A DNA stretch of 23,033 nt. It comes from Dichotomicrobium sp046543175. GTDB lineage: Bacteria; Pseudomonadota; Alphaproteobacteria; Rhizobiales; Rhodomicrobiaceae. Of this stretch, positions 14,166 to 21,071 are shown one piece after another; within the stretch, counting starts at the first letter, position 1; each line of letters begins with the position of its first letter. The stretch lies in contig JBKGZY010000016.1 of assembly GCA_046543175.1 (NCBI GenBank), forward strand, positions 1-23,033, read 5' to 3'. The translations under genes and the position numbers were made by a program. The notes beneath the pieces are model-generated. The model saw only the letters and a list, made by a program, of their open reading frames with translations, did no database searches and was not told where the DNA came from.

Positions 14166-16265
14166 ATGCATGCAGGTGACAGCGCAACGCCCCTCTCGAC
14201 CTTGAATTCCGTCGCGCTCGACACAGAGACAACCGGGCTTGACCCGGCGCGTTCGCGCGTGATCCAGATCGGTATGGTCAGGATCGTGGGCGAAGACGTT
14301 CTTGAAGATCAGGCATATCAAGAACTCGTCAATCCTCACATTCCTATCCCGCCGGAGAGTAGTGATATCCACGGCATAACAGATGATTTCGTCCAAAATT
14401 CCCCCGATTTCTCAGAAGTCGCGGATGACATTAGTTTGTTTATAGGGAGTCATATCCTTATTGGCTACAATATTGGGTTTGATCTGTCGATACTATCAAA
14501 TGAATTTAAACGCACTCATCGTCCTTTTCGTCCGAGGCGCTGGTTGGATATCGCGGCACTTTCCAGGGTTGTTTGGCCAGGATCACCGGAGTTTTCGCTG
14601 GAAACCATTGCAGACAGGCTGAAAATCCCGCTTACGGACAGGCATACAGCGTTGGGCGATGCTGTCATAGCCGCAAGAATTTTTGTCAGGCTACTTCCAG
14701 GATTGCGCCAACGCGGCGTTGTGACCCTGGCAGAAGCGGAAAGAAACTGTCGTGCGTTCACGGACATCATGGAGTCGCATGAGCGCCAGGGTTGGACCGC
14801 CCCGGTGAGGGAGACACCAACCGGGCTCTCCACCATAGCCCGGATCGACAGTTTCCCCTACCGTCATCGCGTTCGTGATATCATGAGAACGCCGCCGATA
14901 ATCGTGGATCACGACACAAGCTTGAAACAAGTAGCTGCGAAGCTTGTCGAAAAGGGTACGAGTTCGGTATTCGTCTCCGACAATTCACACAATACGGGTA
15001 TTATTACGGAGCGCGATCTCGTGCGCGCATTTGGCTCGGACGAGCACGATCCTGGGCGGGCGGGAGACATCATGAGCGCGCCGCTGCACACGGTTCCCGA
15101 GGATGCGCACGTTTACCGCGCCCTCGGCCAGATGCGCCAGAGCGGGATCAGGCATCTTGGGGTGCGTGATGCCAGCGGAGAACTCGTCGGCGCCCTCACC
15201 ACGGGCGACCTGCTCAAGCAGCGGGCGGACGATGCCATTATCCTCGGGCATGAGATAGACACCGCCTCCGACGTCAATTCCCTCGCGGCGGCGTGGGCCC
15301 GGCTGCCGGTCGTGTCCAGAAGCCTTCTAATCGAGGACATTCCACCTCTGGAGATCACCGCAATCCACAGCGAAGAGCTGGGCGCTTTGACGAAACGGGC
15401 GGCCGAACTGGCCGAAAACAGGATGCTCGACGACGGGGATGGACCTCCCCCTGTCGGCTATACCGTGCTTGTTCTAGGTTCCGGAGGGCGCGGCGAGAGC
15501 CTGCTGACCCCCGATCAGGACAACGCCATCATTTACGCGCTCGATGAGGACGAACCCGACTTCGAGACATGGTTCGGAAAGCTTGGCGCGCATATCGCCG
15601 ACATACTCAACGACGCGGGGGTGCGGTATTGCAGCGGGGGCATCATGGCGCGCAACGCGATCTGGCGAGGCGGCCGAACAACCTGGAAAAGGCGGATCGA
15701 CGGCTGGATCGGCCGCGGGGAGACGGCCGATATCCTGAACGTGGACATCTTCTACGATTTCCGCCCGGTTTTCGGCCCCCCGGAACCTGCGAACGACATT
15801 TGGAACTATGCCTATGAACGCGCCCACAACGCGCCCGGCTTCCTCAAACAGCTCGCCGCTATAGCAACTGATTTGAAGCCGCCGATAGGCTTCTTTGGCA
15901 ATATCAAAACGGATGATGGCCGCGTCAATCTCAAGACGGGCGGGATGATGGCGATCGTGAGCTCCGCGCGCTTGCTGGCACTACGTCACGATATTCGCGA
16001 ACGTTCCACCCGGAGACGATTGGAGGCTTTACGCCAAATCGGCGCATACAATAGCGAAGACTTGGCGAACGTCGTTAATGCTTACGAAATCATGCTTTCG
16101 GAAACTCTTCGACAGCAGCTCCTCGATATCGAGCACGGCGTCCAGCCCACGAATTCGGTCGATCTGCGAAATTTGACACGGAGACGGCGGCAAGACCTCA
16201 AGTGGGCGCTATCACAGGTTGAGATACTTTCCGGCCATGTCGGTGATCCGATGGCGCTCGGATAG
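14166..16265 (+). CDS. DnaQ-type exonuclease / CBS pair / DUF294 nucleotidyltransferase fusion
   Basis: A 699-aa multidomain cytoplasmic protein. Residues 14-180 form a DEDDh 3'-5' exonuclease: DTETTGLD with D19 and E21, YNIGFDLSIL with D106, and DRHTALGDA with H160 and D165. Residues 230-290 and 298-352 are two CBS domains (VRDIMRTPPIIV, GIITERDLV; GDIMSAPLHTV, GALTTGDLL), which usually bind adenine nucleotides. Residues about 370-560 are a GlnD-like DUF294 nucleotidyltransferase with GSGGRGE (438-444) and D450/D452 in PDQDNAI, and the DUF294 C-terminal helical domain follows to the end. All catalytic residues seem present. A TTG at 14142 gives an alternative start; the ATG at 14166 has GGGGG about 8 bases upstream. 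In other bacteria related exonuclease and DUF294-CBS genes neighbour SSS symporters (recalled, not checked); here the symporter is divergent. The substrate is unknown. Confidence 0.92.
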   Translation: MHAGDSATPLSTLNSVALDTETTGLDPARSRVIQIGMVRIVGEDVLEDQAYQELVNPHIPIPPESSDIHGITDDFVQNSPDFSEVADDISLFIGSHILIGYNIGFDLSILSNEFKRTHRPFRPRRWLDIAALSRVVWPGSPEFSLETIADRLKIPLTDRHTALGDAVIAARIFVRLLPGLRQRGVVTLAEAERNCRAFTDIMESHERQGWTAPVRETPTGLSTIARIDSFPYRHRVRDIMRTPPIIVDHDTSLKQVAAKLVEKGTSSVFVSDNSHNTGIITERDLVRAFGSDEHDPGRAGDIMSAPLHTVPEDAHVYRALGQMRQSGIRHLGVRDASGELVGALTTGDLLKQRADDAIILGHEIDTASDVNSLAAAWARLPVVSRSLLIEDIPPLEITAIHSEELGALTKRAAELAENRMLDDGDGPPPVGYTVLVLGSGGRGESLLTPDQDNAIIYALDEDEPDFETWFGKLGAHIADILNDAGVRYCSGGIMARNAIWRGGRTTWKRRIDGWIGRGETADILNVDIFYDFRPVFGPPEPANDIWNYAYERAHNAPGFLKQLAAIATDLKPPIGFFGNIKTDDGRVNLKTGGMMAIVSSARLLALRHDIRERSTRRRLEALRQIGAYNSEDLANVVNAYEIMLSETLRQQLLDIEHGVQPTNSVDLRNLTRRRRQDLKWALSQVEILSGHVGDPMALG

Positions 16266-16282
16266 CATTTTCCAGAGCATAC

Positions 16283-16582
16283 TCAGTGACAGCCGATTCG
16301 CCGACCGCGCCTTGATTCGTTGACCGTGGACAACGCCCAAGCGCCTGAGAGATAATCGGTTTTTGCGCTGATGACGTAAGCGGCATCGCAGGTTTGTCTC
16401 GGACTTCGCCCATGCTGAAGGCCAGCGCAATACCGTTCGATATCCGCCTCGCAGGCTTGGGCAACCGGGCCGGCTCCCACACCCTGGGCGAAAGCGGGCG
16501 TACCAATGAGCATTGCTCCGGCAGCGATTACGCAAAACGGATTCTTATCGCCGCGGCAGGTCGATGGGCAGATATTCGACAC
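16283..16582 (-). CDS. Possible small exported Cys-containing protein (doubtful)
   Basis: A 99-aa frame with a plausible export signal (CVIAAGAMLIGTPAFAQG, about 17-34) followed by VAQACEADIERYCAGLQHG. This resembles small periplasmic proteins of alphaproteobacteria with paired Cys motifs of the form ACxxDIxxYCAG. After HGRS the sequence stops resembling that pattern and another frame reads GEVRD, as the family often does, so a frameshift is possible and the gene may be broken. The start at 16582 lies inside the end of the upstream protease gene (38-bp overlap), and the n-region is unusual. No ribosome binding site is convincing. Confidence 0.4.
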   Translation of the reverse strand: MSNICPSTCRGDKNPFCVIAAGAMLIGTPAFAQGVGAGPVAQACEADIERYCAGLQHGRSPRQTCDAAYVISAKTDYLSGAWALSTVNESRRGRRIGCH

Positions 16583-17363
16583 CGGAGCGCTGCACCGGCT
16601 GGGGATAAAGCCGGATCAGCCGCAGCACCTCGGACGGCATGCCCGTCCTGACCGGCAGCCCCAGCTCGCTCGCCTCGCTCGCGGTGAGCGCATAATCGTG
16701 TGTCCAGTGCCCGCCGGCCAGCTTTTCAGCCAACCTCTCAGCTTTCGCCTCGTCGATGCGCGGCGACATGATCTCGACCGCCCCGCGCTTCACCTGCTCC
16801 ATGGCCTTCTCGCCGACATCGGCCAACACCAGGGTCAGATCGAACACACTGGAAACGGGTTTGGCCTCCCGGGCGCGCACGATGCTGGCGGCGGGAAAAC
16901 CGAGGATCTGGGGATCGATCGGTCCGAGCACGGAAAATTCCCCCAGCACGATCTCATCGGCCGCCAGGGCGATCAGGGTGCCGCCGGACATGGCATAGAC
17001 CGGCACATAGACCGTGACCTTGGCGGGATGGGCTTCAACGGCGCGGGCGATCTGCATGGCGGCCAGCACCAGCCCGCCCGGGGTGTGGATGATCAGATCG
17101 ATCGGGACGTCGTCGGGCGTCTCCTTGATGGCCGCGATGATCGTCTGGGCGTCCTCCAGATCGATATGCCTTGAGACGGAGAAGCCGAACAGGCTGCGCT
17201 GTTCCTGACGGTGGATCATGGTGATGACGCGCGTACCGTGCGCCTTCTCGATTTTCCGGATGGCATCGGCGCGCTGAAAGGCGAACCAGCGACCCATCAG
17301 GATCGGCTGCAAGGCCATCACTGCCAGTACGATGAAGATGATTGTTGTGAAATCGATATTCAT
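16545..17363 (-). CDS. Membrane-anchored Clp-fold serine protease (SDH/SppA-like)
   Basis: A 272-aa protein with an N-terminal membrane segment at about 5-23 (FTTIIFIVLAVMALQPILM) and a ClpP/crotonase-fold domain. Motifs seen are IDLIIHTPGGLVLAA (about 88-102), where PGG forms the oxyanion region, and YAMSGGTLIALAADEIV (123-139), with S126 as probable nucleophile, then FSVLGPIDPQI (about 143-153). This matches the serine dehydrogenase proteinase family of membrane-bound proteases. A role in membrane protein quality control or cleavage of a membrane substrate is inferred. A run of G just upstream (17371-17376 complement) serves as ribosome binding site. It stands alone on this strand apart from the doubtful small frame behind it. 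Confidence 0.88.
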   Translation of the reverse strand: MNIDFTTIIFIVLAVMALQPILMGRWFAFQRADAIRKIEKAHGTRVITMIHRQEQRSLFGFSVSRHIDLEDAQTIIAAIKETPDDVPIDLIIHTPGGLVLAAMQIARAVEAHPAKVTVYVPVYAMSGGTLIALAADEIVLGEFSVLGPIDPQILGFPAASIVRAREAKPVSSVFDLTLVLADVGEKAMEQVKRGAVEIMSPRIDEAKAERLAEKLAGGHWTHDYALTASEASELGLPVRTGMPSEVLRLIRLYPQPVQRSGVEYLPIDLPRR

Positions 17364-17405
17364 GACGTGGCCCCCCGAGAACCCGTTACCTCTGCATTAA
17401 TCTGA

Positions 17406-17648
17406 ATGCATACATCGGATTCGGTTAGCATTTGGGCGGGTTTTCCGTGGACGCTCAAGATGCCGCTCGGCCATCTCATCGACCTCATCCCGCGATGGAA
17501 GGCGCTGCTTGTCTATCTCGGCGCCTTGATCGCGCAGAACCGGGAACTGAGCTTGGGGCATGCCTTCCTCGAGGGAACTGCGCGGGAGATGGTCGATATG
17601 CGTCGTCGGGCACACCGTGCAAGAATAACTCTCGCACGCGATTCATGA
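17406..17648 (+). CDS. Possible small hypothetical protein, 80 aa
   Basis: An open frame with GC-rich third positions from about codon 13 to 60 (for example LGHLIDLIPRWKALLVYLGALIA), suggesting coding history. The central part could form one or two hydrophobic helices. No ribosome binding site is seen before the ATG at 17406, the ends are AT-richer, and I recognise no family. A minus-strand frame of 72 codons over the same bases is a competing but weaker reading. It may be a gene fragment. Together with its flanks it fills the 446-bp gap between the protease and the dioxygenase; otherwise the gap holds only AT-rich sequence with a weak promoter-like TTGAAC at 17701. Confidence 0.3.
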   Translation: MHTSDSVSIWAGFPWTLKMPLGHLIDLIPRWKALLVYLGALIAQNRELSLGHAFLEGTAREMVDMRRRAHRARITLARDS

Positions 17649-17809
17649 GAAAAAATTATAGTTCCCCTCAATAATGACACTTTGTATTTCCCGACAATTT
17701 TTGAACAAGCATGTCACAGCCCGGCATATTGTCTTAGCATTCTGGCGAGCGCATATTGGATTCAAGCCATTGCAAAGCCCAGCCGTGATAGATGACGAAA
17801 GGAACCCAT

Positions 17810-18742
17810 ATGAGCGGGATTCATCACGTTACGGCGATCGCCGGCAAGCCGAACGTCAATCTTCGCTTCTACACGCGCACGCTCGGGCTGCGCTTCGTCA
17901 AAAAAACCGTCAATTTCGACGATCCCGGCACCTACCACTTCTATTACGGCGACGAGGCCGGCCGTCCCGGCACGATCCTGACCTTCTTTCCCTGGCAGCA
18001 TGCCGGTCCCGGCCGCGGCGGCGTCGGTCTCGCGCAGACCACCGCGTTTCGCGTCCCGGCCCATTCGATCGGCTTCTGGACGCATCGCCTGGTCGAGGCA
18101 GGCGTAGAACACGAGACGCCGGCAAAACGCTTCGGTGAGACGGTGCTGGACTTCCGCGACCCGGACGGCATGAGGCTCAGCCTTGTCGGTGTTCCCGGCG
18201 CGGAAGCCGAACCGGCCTGGCTTGGCGGCGACATTCCGGCGGAGCACGCCATTCGCGGCTTTTACGGCGTGACGCTCCTGCTTGAGGATGCAGGCCCGAC
18301 CGGCGATGTCCTCACGGACGTGCTGGGTTTCGAGAGGGCCGGCAGCGAAGGGGCGCTTGCACGATTCAAGGCCGGGAGCGCCGCCGGCGGCATCGTCGAC
18401 ATTCGCGAGGCCAAAGGCTTCCTGCCGGGCCGGAGGGGGCGCGGCTCGGTGCATCACGTGGCGTTCCGCGCCGCCAATGACGCCGAGCAGGCGGAAATGG
18501 CCCGCAAGCTGGCGGACACGCATGGCCTGCGTCCAACCGGGCAGATCGATCGCCAGTATTTCCGGTCCGTCTATTTCAACGAACCTGGCGGCATCCTGTT
18601 CGAAATCGCCACGGACGAACCCGGCTTCACGGTGGACGAACCGCTGACGGCCCTTGGAACCGATCTGAAACTGCCCTCCTTCCTGGAGCCGAGGCGGCAG
18701 GAGCTGGAAGCCGTGCTGCCGCCGCTGGAGGCCGCCACATGA
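17810..18742 (+). CDS. VOC family ring-cleaving dioxygenase (MhqO-like)
   Basis: A 310-aa protein with two vicinal-oxygen-chelate halves. The N half starts SGIHHVTAIAGKPNVNLRFY with H5/H6 and contains FRDPDGMRLSLVG (about 115-127). The C half has GFYGVTLLLED (about 150-160), GSVHHVAFR (212-220, H215/H216) and NEPGGILFEIATDEPGF (257-273, E265). The repeated His and the Glu give the usual Fe(II)-binding set. Relatives are annotated as ring-cleaving (hydroquinone-type) dioxygenases used against quinones and aromatic stress; the true substrate is not visible. I chose the ATG at 17810 over that at 17792 because AAAGGA lies at the right distance. A reading frame with its own GGAGG overlaps the stop. 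Confidence 0.9.
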   Translation: MSGIHHVTAIAGKPNVNLRFYTRTLGLRFVKKTVNFDDPGTYHFYYGDEAGRPGTILTFFPWQHAGPGRGGVGLAQTTAFRVPAHSIGFWTHRLVEAGVEHETPAKRFGETVLDFRDPDGMRLSLVGVPGAEAEPAWLGGDIPAEHAIRGFYGVTLLLEDAGPTGDVLTDVLGFERAGSEGALARFKAGSAAGGIVDIREAKGFLPGRRGRGSVHHVAFRAANDAEQAEMARKLADTHGLRPTGQIDRQYFRSVYFNEPGGILFEIATDEPGFTVDEPLTALGTDLKLPSFLEPRRQELEAVLPPLEAAT

Positions 18743-18807
18743 CCGCGTTCCCCGCCGCAGCGCCGGCCTTCGCCCGGCTCAGAGACTCATCGTCTCGATT
18801 CGCTTGA
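18739..18807 (+). pseudogene. Truncated translationally coupled reading frame after the dioxygenase
   Basis: An ATG overlaps the dioxygenase stop (ATGA), with GGAGG at 18727-18731 eight bases upstream, which is an ideal coupled start. The frame ends after 22 codons. MhqO-type genes are often followed by an esterase or hydrolase gene, so this may be the 5' stub of a lost partner. It is too short to identify, and chance cannot be excluded. Confidence 0.3.
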
Positions 18808-18823
18808 GCTTCGCTCCCTATGC

Positions 18824-18849
18824 GGAACCGAATTGGACGGCGATGTGTT
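18824..18849 (+). promoter_or_regulatory. Candidate EcfG (general stress sigma factor) promoter
   Basis: GGAAC at 18824-18828 is separated by 17 bases from TGTT at 18846-18849. The alphaproteobacterial EcfG consensus is GGAAC-N16/17-CGTT, so only one position differs. The start codon of the stress-like gene is 43 bases downstream, leaving a leader of about 35 bases. The match between promoter type and gene type supports it. Confidence 0.55.
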
Positions 18850-18891
18850 TACTTCGGACAGGTTAGGGGTGCAGCCACTTGGGAGAAGGGT

Positions 18892-19458
18892 ATGCCTGCT
18901 GAGCAAGAAACCCCTGTTATCCGTGAAGCGGTTGCCGTATTCGACACTGCCGAGAGTTTGCAGGAAGCGATCGACGACCTGATGATTTCGGGCTTCGACC
19001 GCGCCGAACTCAGCCTGCTTGCCGCCAGACACACGGTTGAGGATAAGCGTGGCCACAACTATACGAAGGTGACCGAACTCGAGGACGACCCGGATGTCGC
19101 CCGCTGCTGTTATGTTTGTAAGGAGTCCATCGGGGACGCCGAGGGCGGGCTGATCGGCGGCCCGCTCTACGCTGCCGCCGGCCTTGCTGCCGGCATGGTT
19201 TTCGCGTCGGGCGGCACCATGACAGCGGCCATTGCCGGCGCGACATTGGCCGGAGGCGCGGGCGGGCTGATCGGCGGCGTTCTGGCAAAGCTTGTCGGCG
19301 ACCGTCATGCCCGCCGCTTGAAGGAACAGCTGGAAGATGGCGGGCTGCTTCTCTGGGTGCGAACACGAGAGACCGCTCACGAGGAGCGCGCCATCGACAT
19401 ATTGAAGCGGCATTCGGGCCGCGACGTTCACATTCATACCTTGCCGGCCTCGGCATAG
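18892..19458 (+). CDS. Glycine-zipper stress-response protein (YflT-like N-terminal domain)
   Basis: A 188-aa protein. Residues about 10-50 (VAVFDTAESLQEAIDDLMIS, GFDRAELSLLA) resemble the general stress protein YflT/17M-type domain. Residues 84-130 are a Gly/Ala-rich helical hairpin (EGGLIGGPLYAAAGLAAG, GGAGGLIGGVLAKLVG) of the glycine-zipper type that packs in membranes. The C-terminal domain (about 138-188) contains LEDGGLLLWVRTRE and a His-rich end. Three Cys lie at 72, 73 and 76 (RCCYVCKE). GGGAGAAGGG directly precedes the ATG. The candidate EcfG promoter suggests induction in the general stress response. Molecular function unknown. Confidence 0.82.
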   Translation: MPAEQETPVIREAVAVFDTAESLQEAIDDLMISGFDRAELSLLAARHTVEDKRGHNYTKVTELEDDPDVARCCYVCKESIGDAEGGLIGGPLYAAAGLAAGMVFASGGTMTAAIAGATLAGGAGGLIGGVLAKLVGDRHARRLKEQLEDGGLLLWVRTRETAHEERAIDILKRHSGRDVHIHTLPASA

Positions 19459-19462
19459 TAAC

Positions 19463-19492
19463 CCGGCCTGTCAGTCACGGCCGTGAGGCCGG
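19463..19492. terminator. Hairpin after the stress protein gene
   Basis: CCGGCCT (19463-19469) pairs with AGGCCGG (19486-19492), and the loop itself contains the palindrome CACGGCCGTG. An alternative stem GTCAGT/ACTGAC (19470-19475 with 19494-19499) overlaps it. There is no T run, so it is a weak terminator candidate placed between this gene and the riboswitch leader. Confidence 0.4.
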
Positions 19493-19680
19493 AACTGACG
19501 GTCGCAAGCGTGCTTGCCGTCCCCGGAGCCTTCCTCTTGCGTCCGTTCAGCGCCCCGGCCTCATCTCAGCGCATGACGGATAGTCGCTCATCCAATGATG
19601 CGGCATGTCGAGTTGCAGCCGGGCAAATGCGTCCGGTGCGGGGCGATTAGAAGTGGTCCCTTCCTTGACACGGAGACGCC

Positions 19681-19882
19681 CGTCGCAAACACTTCAGCAC
19701 CGCTCGGTTCCGCGGGTGTCGTCCGCGGGAGCAAAAGGGAACGTCGTGAGGCGCATCGCGCCAAATCTTCGGCTGCCCCCGCAACTGTGAGCAGCGAGCC
19801 GGTCCTTTAGGCCACTGGAGCAATCTGGGAAGGCGGACCTGCACCGGAGCTGCGAGCCAGGAGACCTGCCGGGCGTGCGACG
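19681..19882 (+). promoter_or_regulatory. Cobalamin (adenosylcobalamin-type) riboswitch
   Basis: The conserved core elements appear in order: GCAAAAGGGAA (19731-19741), GGCTGCCCCCGCAACTGTGA (19771-19790), CCACTGG with GGGAAGGC following (about 19812-19834), and the B12 box GCGAGCCAGGAGACCTGCC (19852-19870). CGTCGCA (19681-19687) pairs with TGCGACG (19876-19882) as stem P1, giving a usual length of about 200 bases. Only 41 bases separate it from the TTG start of the next gene, whose AAGGAG lies at 19912-19917. There is no clear intrinsic terminator, so control by hiding the ribosome binding site is more likely. Binding of B12 would normally repress the gene. Confidence 0.93.
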
Positions 19883-19923
19883 AAAACTCAAACTGGGGCG
19901 GAGGGTCCCGTAAGGAGCATAAC

Positions 19924-20424
19924 TTGATCCGTCATCTCTTTTTTACTGTCATATTGGCGCTTGCCACGTCATTGCCGGCGACCGCACACCATGACGGCGA
20001 GCAGTACCGGAAAAGCAAAGTCTCGGTGAGCCACGCCTGGACCGGCGAAACCGGGGCGATGGCCCACGCCATTGAAGTCTACCTGACCATCCAGAACGAC
20101 GGCTCGGAGCCGATCACTCTGACCAAGGCAGAGATCGATTTCGCGCAGCCGGGGGTATTTCAGGCCCAGGTCGTAAGCGAGGACGGCACGCTGCGTAGCA
20201 GGGAGGTCAGCACGGTCGAGATCGCGGCCGGTCAAAGCGTGACCATGCAACCCGGCGGCTTGCGCATCGTATTCAACGACGTTCAGAAGGCGCTGCACGC
20301 CGGGGATCACTTCCACGCCCACTTGGAGTTCGCCGAGATCGGCGAACTCGAGGTCGAGGTCAAAGTCGAAGACACGGGTGACGGCGAAGAGCACGATCAC
20401 GAAGAAACGGAAGAGGTCGGTTAA
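19924..20424 (+). CDS. Exported PCu(A)C-like (DUF461) protein under a cobalamin riboswitch
   Basis: A 166-aa protein starting at TTG, with AAGGAG six bases upstream. No in-frame ATG lies close enough to serve instead. A signal peptide (RHLFFTVILALATSLPATA) should be cut at about residue 21, leaving a mature N terminus HHDGEQ. Residues 33-150 look like the PCu(A)C copper-chaperone fold: VSVSHAWTGETG, VYLTIQNDGSEPI, VEIAAGQSVTMQPGGLRIVF, LHAGDHFHAHLEFAEIGELE. The usual copper motif H(M)x10Mx21HxM is not present: the position normally H-x-M after PGG reads LRI, and the first His/Met region reads VFQAQVVSEDG. Instead His cluster at 22-23, 129-133 (HFHAH) and in an acidic tail (EEHDHEE). A periplasmic metal-handling role, perhaps for cobalt, is inferred from these His and the riboswitch. 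Confidence 0.82.
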   Translation: MIRHLFFTVILALATSLPATAHHDGEQYRKSKVSVSHAWTGETGAMAHAIEVYLTIQNDGSEPITLTKAEIDFAQPGVFQAQVVSEDGTLRSREVSTVEIAAGQSVTMQPGGLRIVFNDVQKALHAGDHFHAHLEFAEIGELEVEVKVEDTGDGEEHDHEETEEVG

Positions 20425-20447
20425 GACCGTCTTCCGGCGTAACTCTT

Positions 20448-20550
20448 AGAGCACTTTCAGCAAAAGTGGGAACCGGTTTTGCGTCCGAAAGTGCGACAAA
20501 ACAAGAACTTAGAGCCAGATCGGCGATTCAGTTTTCGCTGAACAGGCTCT
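20448..20550. repeat. Full-length copy of the AGAGCAYTTTCAGCAAAAGTGG repeat
   Basis: A compound palindrome. GCACTTTC (20451-20458) pairs with GAAAGTGC (20487-20494), with GCAAAA/TTTTGC (20460-20465 and 20477-20482) inside. A second hairpin AGAGCC (20511-20516) with GGCTCT (20545-20550) encloses TTCAG/CTGAA. This is the long form of the repeat at 9882, typical of Hyphomicrobiales genomes. Confidence 0.85.
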
Positions 20551-20560
20551 AGCAAACAAT

Positions 20561-20591
20561 GGTACGGCGTTGACGGGGGCTGCGCCGTACC
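20561..20591. repeat. Inverted repeat with 9-bp perfect arms
   Basis: GGTACGGCG (20561-20569) and CGCCGTACC (20583-20591) are exact complements around 13 bases. It could be a terminator hairpin for the riboswitch-controlled gene, though no T run follows. It could also be a relic of a mobile element end, since a transposase remnant lies about 100 bp on. Confidence 0.55.
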
Positions 20592-20691
20592 GTTCGCGTG
20601 TTTGCCTTGGCGATCGGGTTTGCGGTCGCCATGCCGATCTGGCGGCGGTGGCAGAGGTGGGCGCCGCTGCACTGGCGACGCCGGATGCCTG

Positions 20692-20805
20692 ATGCCGATC
20701 ACTTCGCTTGCCGCGGAGGACCGGCAGCTTGGACGTGTGCTTGAGCTTTACAGACGACGATGGCAGACGGAATTGCCGGTCGAGCGGCTAATCGGCCTTA
20801 TCGAG
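20692..20805 (+). pseudogene. Remnant of an IS4-type DDE transposase
   Basis: About 38 codons read PITSLAAEDRQLGRVLELYR then RRWQTELPVERLIGLI. This matches the C-terminal catalytic segment of IS4-family transposases (typical form ITSLPxxxxxxxxVLxLYRxRWQxELxFKRLKSL). The YREK signature is visible as Y, R, catalytic E, but the final K is I here. Nothing before or after it in any frame extends the match, and it runs into the 3' end of the opposite 76-aa gene, so this is a decayed fragment. Confidence 0.6.
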
Positions 20806-21018
20806 CACCCTTGGCATCAGATCGCGCAGAATCGTCATGGCATCGGCACCGTCGATCTCGCCGGCCTCATTCCTTTCGATCAGCGCGATGATGGCGTCGG
20901 CCTTGTCGCGCAGGGCGCCGAGCGCCCCGCTTTCAACACCGCAGGCGTTTTCCAGGCAGGCCGGCTGCTCCGCGGTTGCCGCTGTCAGCAAACCTGCTGT
21001 CGCTCTCTTCGCTGGCAT
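20788..21018 (-). CDS. Unrecognised 76-aa protein
   Basis: The protein has a short N-terminal region with two Cys (EQPACLENACGVESG, about 17-31) and a C-terminal amphipathic helical part (LRDKADAIIALIERNEAGEI, then DAMTILRDLMPRVL). GGGGGAG at 21026-21032 is well placed for the ATG at 21018; an upstream in-frame ATG at 21039 would add seven residues. There is no signal peptide or membrane segment, so it is probably cytoplasmic. A 24-bp inverted repeat lies 54 bp upstream. The two cysteines spaced CxxxxC could bind a metal, but I recognise no family and assign no function. Confidence 0.6.
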   Translation of the reverse strand: MPAKRATAGLLTAATAEQPACLENACGVESGALGALRDKADAIIALIERNEAGEIDGADAMTILRDLMPRVLDKAD

Positions 21019-21071
21019 GGATACGCTCCCCCGTGACATGCCTTGTCGGAAGGCGCGAGTATAGGTGAGCG

